From Spirodela intermedia (Eukaryota > Streptophyta > Magnoliopsida > Alismatales > Araceae): DNA of 64,000 nucleotides. The stretch is taken from positions 4,722,759 through 4,786,758 of the forward strand of contig LR746266.1 of NCBI GenBank assembly GCA_902729315.2, read 5' to 3'. Shown in pieces: positions 11,701-21,330 of the stretch (position 1 is the stretch's first letter; every line of letters starts with the position of its first letter). Position numbers and translations under genes: made by a program. The notes under the pieces were generated by a model, which saw only the letters and a program-made list of their open reading frames with translations, searched no databases and had not been told where the DNA came from.

Positions 11701-13268
11701 ATGGAACTTTGCTTGGGTCTGGGAAACAGTGCAATGGACAAAAGAGAGGAATAAAATCCTCATTCAGTTAGCTGAAAGAGCCAGCATTCCTGCTAGACTG
11801 AATATCTAGTATGCTGGCTCTTTTGGCAAGCTGAATAAGGACTTTCCTCCGATAAGGGTCCAAAGAGGGTTATCCTCTTCCTTTCATCAAATTCGGGGGA
11901 TCCTTTTCTTCACTATGATGAAAGAGAAAATAAATCGTGTAAAGTAAAAAAATTGCCTTATTGTTCTCATTTGCAAATGCTATAATTTGCGTTTAGTGGA
12001 TTTGAGAACCTATGTGTTGAACTGTCGCGGAAATTATGCTCACTGTGAGGGTTCATTGCCTCCTGTGATCATTAAATGGCACATAATCATTGCCTCACTC
12101 CGGGTTGCCACGATCTACGAAACCAGCATCGAGAAAGAAAACCCTCCCAATGCCCGAACCTTAAAAACCCAGGTACCATAAAATTGTTTGCCTTGTTCAC
12201 AAGCGCACTACAGACAGTAGTGCCCAACAATCTTCCTTTAGCAGCTCCTTGCGATGAAAAGCATCCGGTTGATGGAGATCCATCGCAGAGCCAATAAAAA
12301 GGGTATCTTCCCCAAAACCGCGATGATTATTGTAGAAAAGCCTCCTCACTTCGTATTTGATGCGTTTTTGCATTAAGACACTCGTCACCATCGGGACCAT
12401 CGGACTTAATCTTGGGGAACCAATGGACTTCATGTTAGCTCGTAGAGGAATAATTCCAAACCCCCCAGGAGCCCTAAAACAGTCCTGCTATTGGGTAAGT
12501 GTCGTGCAGCTTGTGTGTGTTATTTATAATACAGAAATGGCCGGAATACAGGATAGCAACTATGAACATAATCAGGACCTCCCTATATTTGAGGCATTGA
12601 AAACTCTCTGCGATAGTACTTGGATACATCTATTTTCTACCACAAATCTGTAAAACATGTCACCTGACTGGATCCATGGATGGATAAGTGGATACCCTCC
12701 GGAAGAAAGTGCGTCCGAAATTCGCAAAGCCAGCTCCCGATTTTGATGCTGAGTAAGCTGTCAAATTAGACGCGAGGGGAATAATCGGAGCACTGCCATT
12801 TTGCAGGTCGAGGGGACATGTTCCCTGGTGTGCGAGCTGGCGAAAGTGGCGGCTCAAGAACAGGCGTTGCTGGATCAATCCCGCGACCTCTTGTGCACCG
12901 TAGCTGCCATGCATGTAAGTCCAGTCGTTTGACAATCTTTGTTGCTCTGGGCTCCCCTCAAAGCTAGCTGGAAGCACGGATCATTCTATCATTCAAACAC
13001 TGCCTGAAAGCGCGTGATCATCGGCCAGTCACGCCTGGCAGACTCTGGCTCTTCACAGCTTCCAAATCTTCTGCGACGATGAATTGAAGGATGAGACTCA
13101 TAAGGGGCGAAGTTTTGTGGGGAGCCCAAGAAATGGAATCCCTGTAATTCAACCAACCATGGTGCTTGGCTTCTGACGTGGTTTGAGATTGTGAAACAGG
13201 TGAAGCAGTGTAGCCTGCAAGGGCATCTCCAGCAACAGCGACGCAGGGCGGCGTGGACGAGACGATAG
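5711..13268 (+). CDS. QWRF motif-containing protein (AUGMIN subunit 8-like)
   Basis: Plant microtubule-associated protein of the QWRF/AUG8 family, whose members bind microtubules as part of or alongside the augmin complex. Exons: 5711-7132, 9015-9134, 10273-10389, 10501-10590, 12807-12914, 13200-13268. All introns are GT-AG and phase 0, giving 641 residues, a normal family length. The long first exon encodes a Ser/Pro/Arg-rich basic region with family blocks RSLSVSFQG, RASFDVGDLSASSDTDSVSSG and RGINVPARFW. A conserved helical C-terminal region follows, containing LHNQHLQWRYVNARAN, DVKDAVGSAVDVMQAMGSSI and a short last exon with CSLQGHLQQ. The signature reads QWRY (residues 454-457) rather than QWRF. 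The start is the first ATG of the open frame and fits the family's N-terminus. It converges with the LBD gene. The family is certain; the specific orthologue is not. Confidence 0.93.
7133..9014 (+). other. QWRF gene intron 1
   Basis: AT-rich 1.9-kb intron with donor gtcagt at 7133 and acceptor ccag ending at 9014. No nested gene or recognisable element was seen. The reading frame of exon 1 closes shortly after the donor (in-frame stop near 7186), consistent with an intron. Confidence 0.85.
9135..10272 (+). other. QWRF gene intron 2
   Basis: This 1.1-kb intron contains a C-rich tract (about 9411-9440). A 167-codon open frame (9236-9739) runs through it, but its composition and lack of any recognisable motif make it a chance frame. 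The phase-0 splice GTCAA|gtatgt to tgtag|ATGGCC joins the two conserved blocks SSILRGQ and MAYLEEWSLLDREH, as in the family. Confidence 0.85.
11341..11454. repeat. 24-bp direct repeat pair, 90 bp apart
   Basis: The identical 24-base sequence starting CCTATGGGTGGGTGG occurs at 11341-11364 and 11431-11454 within intron 4. Sequence between the copies is not repeated, so this is not a simple tandem duplication. It could be an insertion footprint or a recombination product. Confidence 0.8.
11753..11845 (+). repeat. Long imperfect inverted repeat (hairpin) in intron 4
   Basis: The arms are 11753-11787 and 11811-11845 (35 positions each) around a 23-base loop. The innermost 13 positions (AAAGAGCCAGCAT on the left) pair perfectly. 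Over the full arm 29 positions are Watson-Crick pairs, 3 would be G:U wobbles in RNA, and 3 are mismatches. Size and pairing resemble a small plant pre-miRNA or a foldback MITE. I do not recognise a known mature miRNA family in either arm. Confidence 0.7.
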
Positions 13269-13619
13269 AGTTACGACGCGGCGAGTACCTTCTCCGGTTT
13301 ACTGACAATTACAGTGACGATAGGGTTGCGGTCGAGAGATCTGAATCCCCCACATGAATCGGAAATGCCAAGGCCATTGCTTTCTCTTCTTCTCTCTCTC
13401 TCTCTAACCTTGTATCCGTAGCTTCCTACCACACGAAAAGCCTTCCGTTTCCAGTTTCCTCCCCTGATCTAGCTTTCAGCTGTATACAGAGTGTTGCCGT
13501 TATGACCAAAGCTGCTGTATATATTTGCGGTTCCTTTCTGCAACTTGTTTCCTCCTGTCAGTAGCCACGGGTGGATGATCTGAACATCTCTCTCTCTCTA
13601 GATATATATATTTACATCC

Positions 13620-13625
13620 AATAAA
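13620..13625 (+). terminator. Possible poly(A) signal of the QWRF gene
   Basis: AATAAA lies 352 bases after the QWRF stop codon, on the gene's strand and with no other gene between. Plant polyadenylation signals are loose, so this is only a candidate. Confidence 0.3.
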
Positions 13626-15883
13626 ATTGTGGACGGTGGCCTGTCGAGTCGATCCAGGAGAAGTGGGTTTGCAGAAATTATCTCCGTTCTTGAGGGAGGT
13701 GGGAATCGGGCCCAATCAATTCCTGTGGTTCCAATGCTATAAATAAGTGGAGAGCATAGCAGACAGGGGTCGCGGTTATCTGCCGGCCTTCATTCGTCTA
13801 AGATCGAAAGACGAGGGAGAAAAGCCCCCCCACGGAAAAAGCCTCATCCGTCGTACAGAATGCATATTTTTTTAAGGAAAATGATTACCTTTGGAAGTAG
13901 AAAAAGGCCTGCCTCAGCCAGAAACGCGGATATGCATATCTCTGTCGTCTACGGATAGGTAGGTACGACAGATCTTTCGGGGACCGCATCCATGTTTCCC
14001 GACTCGGAGGAGGTGGTGACGACTCTCTCCTCTCTCTCTCTCTCTGGGGAGACCCACAACGTGCCACAGTTCAGGCCCATGGCACCGGGGGTTGGGGGGG
14101 TGGGGATTCGGAGGAGGGAAATCCGGGGACGGCGACAAAGGAGCCGCTGTAATAACTTGAAAGCTCGGCATCTAGATCCAGTCAATCCGGGAAAGAGGGT
14201 GAGAGAAGGACGTGTTCGCCGGCGCCATCTTTCAGGCAGCATCGCGGCCCAACGAGGACCGTTCAAGTGGCACTTTCCAGGATTGCAAAGGTCAACTATT
14301 CCGGCTGCTCAGAGGACTTCCAACCTCGAGTTCACCGCTCCGGAGTAAATGCGATGTAGACTACGTGCAGAGGAACCCCCCGCCCCTTCCTTTCCCCAGC
14401 ACCGGAAACCCCCGGCTTTAAAACTCCGGCCCTCGGACGACTGTTTTCAAGCCTCAGTAACGCGTCCAATCATGATGGCTGACCTGCCCAGCGACGCCAC
14501 CCCGGCCTGGTGCCGGAACAGAGCGGAGCTTCCGATGACAGGAGCGGCGGCGGCGCAGCACCGACGCCAGGAACCAGGAACGGGGGTCTCAGCTAAAAGC
14601 GAGAACGAGCGATAAAGCACAACGCGGAGTGCAGGATGACGAGGCCTCTACCAGCAGCATCTTTAGTTTATTCTCCCACGCAACGCCGCCCCCGCCTCCC
14701 CATAGATTGATTATTCCGGCGTGCCGCCACGAGAGGGTTCGCCGTTCTCGCCCTCCTCACCGCCGGGATCTCCCTGAATCGAGCGGGTGTGGTTCCGAAG
14801 CTTGCGGGAATGACCGGAGCCGGGACAGGGCAGGTGCGGGTTGGAGGGGAGGACCTCCTTCCACCTTATCTCCCCTCGGGAGAAGAGCGAGCTTTCATGG
14901 AATCCGCGTCACGCGGCTCTCGTGCGCCAATGTCCTCAGAAAAGTCACCTTGTCTCTGGCCTCTTCCTCCTCTCATCCCCACCGAGGCGGGCGGGCGGGC
15001 GGAGCACCTTTAAATATTCCGTCTATTTAATGATGATCGGTGTGAGGGAGGGCGGAGAGGAGGGGAGGGGGGACCTGTAAGGGGGGAGATTGATGATCTC
15101 TGCAACCTGAAAGTATTGACCCGCAAATTGAATACTCACTCGATTTATCGCATCTAGGTCGATCTTCTAAAGGAGGAAGAGAGGGGGCTGAATGTTCCAC
15201 AAATCTTGTGGGTCCCTTCCCTCTCCCGCACCAGGGGACGAACGCGGCGAGGCGCGGCGAAGGAAAGGGAACAATGTGGATGGGGGAAGGTGTGAGAAAG
15301 ACGGTGGGAAAGAAGGATCCGACGAGAAAACTCGGCGGGCCCCCCCCGCACGCGCGAAGGACGTAGCGCCCAAATCGACGCTGACACGCGCCGCGGCCTC
15401 GACGCGTCCTCGTCGTCGCACATCAACGGCGACAGGCCCGTCCCTGCCGCTCTCGCGTGTGGGCGGCGGGCGGGGGAGCGCAGCCCCCACAGCGGCTTCA
15501 GAATTCCTGTACAGCGTGTGACGTATGACGGAGAAGTTAATTGCAGTCTCCAGCCCCTGCCCGCTCCGCCTGCGAAAAGGCGAAGAAGCAGGGAGTGGGA
15601 GAAGGGGGGGGGGAGGTGACGCCAACAGCGGATTCCTTGCCCGTCTTCGCACGCCTCTTTCCGCATCAGAAAGACCGTCTCTGTTTTGTCCCTCTCCCTC
15701 CGAGGGACAGGAGGTCGGCGGATGAACCCCCCCTGGCGCACCCTGAAAGCTGCCGACAGACAACAGGGACCGTAGAGTTCGCCTCGCCGGCTAGGGCTGT
15801 CGTCTGCGCGAGCATTTCCATGGCTAGCGGCCGTGGCTAATCGCCGCGGCCGCCCCGTTTCAGACGTGAACAAGAAGTGGCGC

Positions 15884-15889
15884 TTTATT
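15884..15889 (-). terminator. Possible poly(A) signal of the LBD gene
   Basis: AATAAA on the minus strand, about 345 bases downstream of the LBD stop codon. It is a plausible but unproven 3' end signal. Confidence 0.3.
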
Positions 15890-16232
15890 CGTCCTTCCGC
15901 CCGCATAACATCAGAGAACGATGGGAGGGGGGGTAATAGGAGGAGATAGAAGGCCGGCCGGCAATTTCATCTTCCCAGGAGGGGATCGATGCCGGAAACT
16001 TGCCCAGAATGAAAAAAAAAAAGGGTGGTGGGAGAGGAACAAAATAAAGGGGAAAACTGCTCGCCGGACTACAAAAGCTGCGACCACTTAGTCAACCGCT
16101 TCCGGTAATCGCTTCATCTGAGAGCCCAAAACCATAGCTTCACCATCTCGAGCTTGTCATAGAGATGAAACCATGAATAAGTCATTCCTTAGTAAGCTTC
16201 CCGGGCGACCAGGCGGCCGCTGTATCCTCGCC

Positions 16233-17034
16233 TCACGCAAAGAGGTTGAGTAGGAGCGGCACCTGCTCCTGCTGCTGCTGACACGCGGCCGTGGCCCAGT
16301 CTCCGCTCTCGGCGCACGTCGTCCCCGACTCTTCCGAGGGAGTCCCCGGCCGCTTCTGCTGCCGCCTGTCGTCTACCTCCCCGGAAAGACGCAACTCGAG
16401 GTTGGACGGCGCCGACGGCCTCGCGCCGCCCGTCACGCGGCGGCCCTCGTTGTCGGCTTCGCACATGGGAGAGGACATTCTGGGCCGCTTCAGAGACTCC
16501 TGCTGCTGCCTCGAACATAGCATCCGCACGGAGGGCTCATAGAAGCTGCCGGCGGCCTCGAAGAAGCAATCGACCTGAGGTTCCTCGTCCTGCGGTAAGG
16601 GTCGGAGGGTGCCTCCGCGGAGGACCGTCTCTACCGCCGCCTGGCACAGATGCCAGTTACCCGACCACAGCAACCCTACCGCTCCGTTGACTGGGTTGAT
16701 GGTCCTTCCACAGGCCTCGAAAAGCAAGGACTGGAAGAGAGCTGCATCACACGGCGGGGTCAAGGAGACGACCAAATTTTAAGAATTCCCCAACTCAGAG
16801 AGAAGTAGCCCAGCAAGATCAGGAGATTATCAAATCACAAGCGAACTCACCAGGGCGTTGAGGCTCCGGCACAGCGGAGACGAAGGACATGAGCCCTGCG
16901 CGGCCAAAGAACTTGGCGACGAAGAGGGTAGCGTGCCCCTGGGCCTCGGGGCTCTCGATCATCCGAAGACACTGCCGCAGCACGCAGCTCTCACTGCACC
17001 CCTTCCGGAGAACCCGGCACCCGTTACAGCTCAT
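16233..17034 (-). CDS. Class II LOB-domain protein, LBD37/38/39 type
   Basis: Plant-specific nuclear transcription factor. The Arabidopsis LBD37/38/39 members repress anthocyanin synthesis and nitrogen-responsive genes. Two exons on the minus strand, 17034-16851 and 16741-16233, with a 109-base GT-AG intron (donor gtgagt) splitting an Ala codon, give 230 residues. The N-terminus starts MSCNGCRVLRKGC and carries the LOB zinc-binding pattern CX2CX6CX3C (Cys 3, 6, 13, 17). The block FVAKFFGRAGLMSF follows, then ACGRTINPVNGAVG after the intron. There is no class I leucine-zipper-like spacing, as expected for class II. Downstream lie an acidic/Gln-rich tail, an LxLxL motif (LELRL, residues 176-180) that could recruit TOPLESS-type co-repressors, and a hydrophobic end LLLNLF. 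The start is the first ATG and matches the family N-terminus. It is transcribed divergently from the formamidase gene, 4.3 kb away. Confidence 0.95.
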
Positions 17035-17304
17035 ATCTTCTTCTCCTTCCTCTTCCTACCGCAAGAACACCAGACGCCGGCCGCAGTAGATCCACACAAC
17101 TCATCCACCGCACCGTCGAACCAGACGGGCCAACCCGCCACCAAGGCGAGAAAACTCCACCGGCAGCCCACACTCACGCCGGCGTGGGGTGAGTTGCGAG
17201 GCTTCCTCCCGGGAGGTCAATCAATTATCCCCCAGAGGAGAAATCCGGAGGGAGGGAAGCGGGGAGTGTTGATGCTGAACGAATGGGCAGCGGGGAAACT
17301 CTCT

Positions 17305-17320
17305 CTTCATATATATGAAG
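17305..17320 (-). promoter_or_regulatory. Probable TATA element of the LBD gene within a 16-bp palindrome
   Basis: The perfect palindrome CTTCATATATATGAAG lies about 270 bases upstream of the LBD start codon and contains a TATATA core on either strand. Its position fits a core promoter with a leader of about 240 bases. A palindromic TATA box cannot itself set direction, so the assignment rests on position. Confidence 0.45.
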
Positions 17321-17938
17321 AAAGGGTTAACTTAACCGGACCCGAGGGTTAAAAGGGGTGAGCGGCGGCTGGGCGGCGGTCGGGAGCGGCAGCGGGCCGC
17401 AGCGCTCGTGGCGTGTGATTTTCTTCGGAAAAAAATAAATCGCTTTAAATTAATGGAATAAGAAAATAAGCTCCAAAGTCCTGGGCGAAAACGGCCCCGT
17501 GTCTCCGCGGTCCCGCTCTCTCTCTCTCTCTCTCTTCCTCCGCCGTCCGATTCCCATTCCCGGGGGCTGGGGGGGTTGGGGGCTGGGCGTAACTATCGAT
17601 GCCCCTGGGAACACCAAATCATCTTCCTTTTAACGGATTATTGGCTGGCTCCGATAACGTCGATAGGATCCGAACGTCTGTGGACCCGGCTGGCCGTGGC
17701 CGGTGGACCTTGAATCAGGAGGACGAAATCCCACGAAACAAACGGACAAGCCTGAAATATGCTCATCGCGTCGACGGCGGGGCCCCGTGTCCCTGAAAAT
17801 ATCGCCTCATCTCCTTTCTAATCTGGCGTCTTCCCACCGCGTGTGGTGGCCTTCGGGCTTGCCGGGATTCCTGGGGCCGGCGAGCCCCCCCCCCCAACTT
17901 GCCCATGCCATTGGTCAATCCCCTCTCAGGAGTGACCA

Positions 17939-17944
<6 letters not shown>

Positions 17945-17975
<31 letters not shown>
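17945..17975. repeat. (AG)n microsatellite
   Basis: About 15 uninterrupted AG units in the LBD upstream region. GA/CT tracts are typical binding sites of plant BPC (GAGA-binding) proteins, but function here is unproven. Confidence 0.95.
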
Positions 17976-17976
<1 letters not shown>

Positions 17977-20189
17977 GTCTCCGATATGCGACGATGGACG
18001 GACGGCGGTGGTGCGAGATCCCGAAGTGGGGATACGGAGACTCACCCCCCTGCTGAGTAACCCGTAGGGTTAGAATTAATGGAGGGTCGCCTTGGTCGGC
18101 TGCTTCTGGCGAACGCTGCCGGCTGGGGGAACCCGGTGACTTGCCCCGCGACGCGGCCCCCGAGAGCGCGGCCGGATAAAGCCGAGGATGACGGCGCTGA
18201 GCTCATTCCGGGGAGGGGGAAACGGAGCGGAAGGAGGGATAAAAAGATATATTAATGAGGAAGAGAATCCTGAATATATATTACGGGGCATCGTCTCTTG
18301 CGGCCCCCAGAGGCCGGGGGAAGACTCCGCAACAAAAGTAAGTGGGCGAGCGTCCGCCGTGGGTCACAGTATTTAATGGTGCCTCCCCGGAGAGCGGTGG
18401 CGATCAGATGGGGCTACGCCGGAGCCAAGTTGGCGAGTGAGTTGGAGTTTTTCTTTTCGAGCAGTGACCGAAACGAGACTGCTGCCCGATATTCTACTCC
18501 ACCGTCCAACAAACCCAAAGATTATTGCCAGTGGAGCCGGATATCGTCACCCAATCCAATACTCCGGAGGCGGATTCTCCGCGGCGGAGATTTGCAGAAT
18601 CCAGGGCTGTGTCCCCGCCATGCCGTCAACCGAGATGAAGATTATATAAACAGACAAGCCGCGTGACCGTCGGCGCAATTCCGAGTGAATAGTCCCAGAG
18701 GATGATTGATATCCCTTGGAGGTCGAAGGAAGATGATGAGGGGGAGGCGGAGACAGTCGGGATTTATCTGAGGGGGAGGATGATAGATATCTGCTGGCGG
18801 CGCCAACTGGGCGCCGTGATTTAGCTCCCGATCATCCAAAACTGAGTGATTCTGGCCGGCTATGCCCAAACGATGCGTAGAAATTATCGCAGAACCCAGA
18901 GTTGACTCGGATTCCCCATGCACGCGGCTTCCGTCAACCGTGGCCGACAGGCTGCGCGGGATTACCAACTGGAGACTTTGGAAGAAATGTCGTGTCTCAA
19001 GCCTCGTCGACGCTAATCGGGGGTTTCCCCCCGCTACCCACGAATCGGAATTGGGCTCGGAAGCGTTTCTCCCCGGATTGGATTGGAATAGAAGAAAACG
19101 ATGGCGTATTGCTGGCCCGTCGTGCTCATGTCCGACGCTGATCCTGAAAATTTTATTCCAGCTAACAATCAAAGCGTTGCTATCGTACCCAGGAGGTAGA
19201 AAATTAAACAAAGGTCCTTTCTGTCATGGGGCGAGTATTGCGGGACGCCAAAGGGTCAGGATGGGGAGTGACTGCACCGAAGAAGACGGCGGCGACGACG
19301 ACGCCGGTGGCGGTGCCGCCGCCGGTCTCCTGCCATGGCAAAGGAGAACAGTGGTCGCCTAGTTCTAACTCTTAGAACACACTGTTCGGACCGCCTCTCT
19401 TGCCTGGGGGGAATAGTCCGCAATCTGCGCGAGTCCGCCATCCCAAGGGAGACGAAGAATAATCTTCAGTCGGGTGGTCGTCCTCAGGGCAATAAAAGAA
19501 TCGTCGACCAGCAACCGGAGACACTGATTCTCCTCGTCCAAGCAACGGATCCGTGGCCGAACTATCTTTATTCCTTTCCTTGGGCTGTATAATCAAGAGT
19601 TTCGGAGGGCTCCCGTTTGTAAAATCATTCCGTCTTATTCTCAATTACGCGGTTGACTTTACGGGAAGCTATCGGTGAGCCGCCGCGAAGAGCAGCCAAG
19701 ACTGAGCTCCGTCGATTGGACGAAGAAGAAAGACTTCCAGGTCAACGTGGAGCCGGTGAAACCAAGTTTTCTCCTTTAACATGATGGCGTGCACGCGAGA
19801 CGATAGGGACGGCTAGGGCAGCTGGCCATCGGCGCGAGAGAGAAAAAAAGGCCGGTTCACTGTTGCATACGTAACGCCTAGCTTTTTGCAGAAAGCTACG
19901 GCCACATACGAGACCCAACAGCGCAGAAGATAAGGCACGGCGCGGTGAGACTCTCTGGTCGAGATCGTCACTCGGGTGCACTTTTCGCCGCCGAGAGAAG
20001 ATGGCCAGAGGCCCCCCACTCTTCGGACAGGCCGCCATCATCGTGAGACATGTGTAGGTTCTTTAGTTCTTCATCCTCCCAAGTCCATTGGACGCGAGGA
20101 GGCCGGGGGGCGGTCAATGCTGAGATACGTCGTGGGGACGTACAGATCAGGACGCCCAGCGTGCCCCCCCCCCCACCCCACCCCCCCGC

Positions 20190-20218
20190 CTCTCTCTCTC
20201 TCGCTCTCTCTCTCTCTA
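20190..20218. repeat. (CT)n microsatellite next to a C-rich tract
   Basis: A CT repeat with one CG interruption, immediately after a run of C-rich sequence with scattered A bases. Low-complexity sequence only. Confidence 0.9.
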
Positions 20219-21285
20219 CTTTAGTGTTACCGCCGACTTGGGCAAGAGTATTCAAGTGAGCAAGTTGGCGGCGTCCCGCCGCATTGATAGCCCACCGGGT
20301 CCGCACGCCTGAAGGAGATGCGGGCCCCTGGCTGCTGTTCCTTTCTCTCTCCGGGTCTTCTCTGTCCTCCCTTGGCGTGGCTTGCCCAGTTGCGTGGGTC
20401 AGAGGGCCTGTTTGAGGACCTCGATACGCAACGTGGTCCACCGTGAGAGCCGGCGGCGGCAGGCCCTCCCCTCTTATCACTTGGGCTCTCCTCAAACCTC
20501 CCCCACGGACCAACTGTGGGGCCCATTGACGAGTCAACCTGACGATATCTGCGGGGGGCTGTCGGCCCCTCTCTCCCATGTGGGCCGGGCCGGTCATCCC
20601 CTCTCACATGTGGGCTGGTCCGGTCGGGCCCATCATTCCAAAATATTATACCCTCGAACGAGCCCAACTGTAGGAAATCTCTGATCACCGATGTGGAGTG
20701 ACGAGTGTACAGACCCGGCGGATCGGGCGGATCGGTGAACCGGCAGCGGACCGGGCGACGGTCGTGGGCACGGTCGCCTCATGTGAGGCATCCTCCTCCC
20801 TCAAAATTGAGGGCCTGGGCTGGTAGGGTAAAATGGGGAAGCCCCGGGGCCTCTCCCCTGTAAGTAGAGGATGGATTTGAGAGTAGAGAGTAAGCGGCCC
20901 TTCCTCCTCGTGTATTCCTAAGTGGAGAAGAATACATGCCCCCGTTCCTTGGTGAAGAAGACTCTTCCGATGCTTGGTGCCGGCATTGAAAGAAAATCAA
21001 CCAGTCGATGGTGGTGGGCGCTTAGAAAATTGGTTGCTGACGAAGCGGGCACAGGAGCCCCTGAGGGAATTGAGCTGCCCGCCCGTTGACGAGGATGCTG
21101 GTCCTTGAGAATGAGCTGGGCCGCCGGAATTTTCTATAGAGATTCATTGGATCCAGCCCGAGGTGAGTCCGAAAGATTCCAGTGCGCCGGTCCGGGCCTG
21201 GGGATAAGGTCAACTGCACCGCAGCTAATTGACAAGTCTCATGGCGATCCAATACGTCCGCAGACCGCGTGCAAAGGATCTTCTG

Positions 21286-21330
21286 CGCGAGGTCCTAGAG
21301 TGGCCATGGCTCCGCGAGGTCCGAGAGTGG
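21286..21330 (+). repeat. 27-bp-offset direct repeat spanning the formamidase start codon
   Basis: An 18-base segment beginning CGCGAGGTCC occurs at 21286-21303 and again at 21313-21330 with one base difference. The offset is 27 bases, so both copies are in the same frame. They encode ARGPRV before the annotated ATG (21306) and PRGPRV after it. Confidence 0.8.

Larger units (their letters stand above)
10591..12806 (+). other. QWRF gene intron 4 (2.2 kb) with repeats and a hairpin
   Basis: Donor gtgaat at 10591, acceptor ttgcag ending at 12806. It is the longest intron of the gene. It holds a pair of 24-bp direct repeats exactly 90 bp apart (11341 and 11431) and a long foldback (11753-11845), so it may contain inserted mobile or miRNA-like sequence. 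No coding domain is visible. Confidence 0.8.
13269..16232. other. Intergenic region between convergent QWRF and LBD genes
   Basis: The region holds the 3' ends of two convergent genes and a GC-rich core (about 13,900-15,900) with short CT runs at 13391-13405 and 14023-14045. Overlapping open frames occur on both strands, the longest about 250 codons on the minus strand at 15154-15906. They are rich in Arg, Pro and Ser, overlap each other in several frames and match nothing recognisable, so I treat them as chance products of GC-rich sequence. Confidence 0.5.
17035..21305. other. Divergent intergenic region, LBD to formamidase
   Basis: This 4.3-kb GC-rich spacer contains the promoters of two divergent genes. 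It has microsatellites (CT at 17515-17534, AG at 17945-17975, CT at 20190-20218) and a C-rich tract (about 20163-20187). Numerous open frames up to about 200 codons occur on both strands (for example 18642-19211 and 19968-20597 on the minus strand) without any recognisable domain, and I do not support any as a gene. Confidence 0.5.

Noticed and set aside
15154-15906. 250-codon minus-strand open frame, with other frames overlapping it on both strands
   Set aside because: GC-rich DNA has few stops; the translation is low-complexity Arg/Pro/Ser with no domain, and it lies in the probable LBD 3' flank.
18642-20597. Several open frames of 100-209 codons on both strands between LBD and formamidase
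   Set aside because: No recognisable motif, mutually overlapping in several frames, and explained by high GC content.
21111-21305. Upstream in-frame extension of formamidase
   Set aside because: The family N-terminus matches the ATG at 21306, and the extension has no transit-peptide character (it contains acidic residues).
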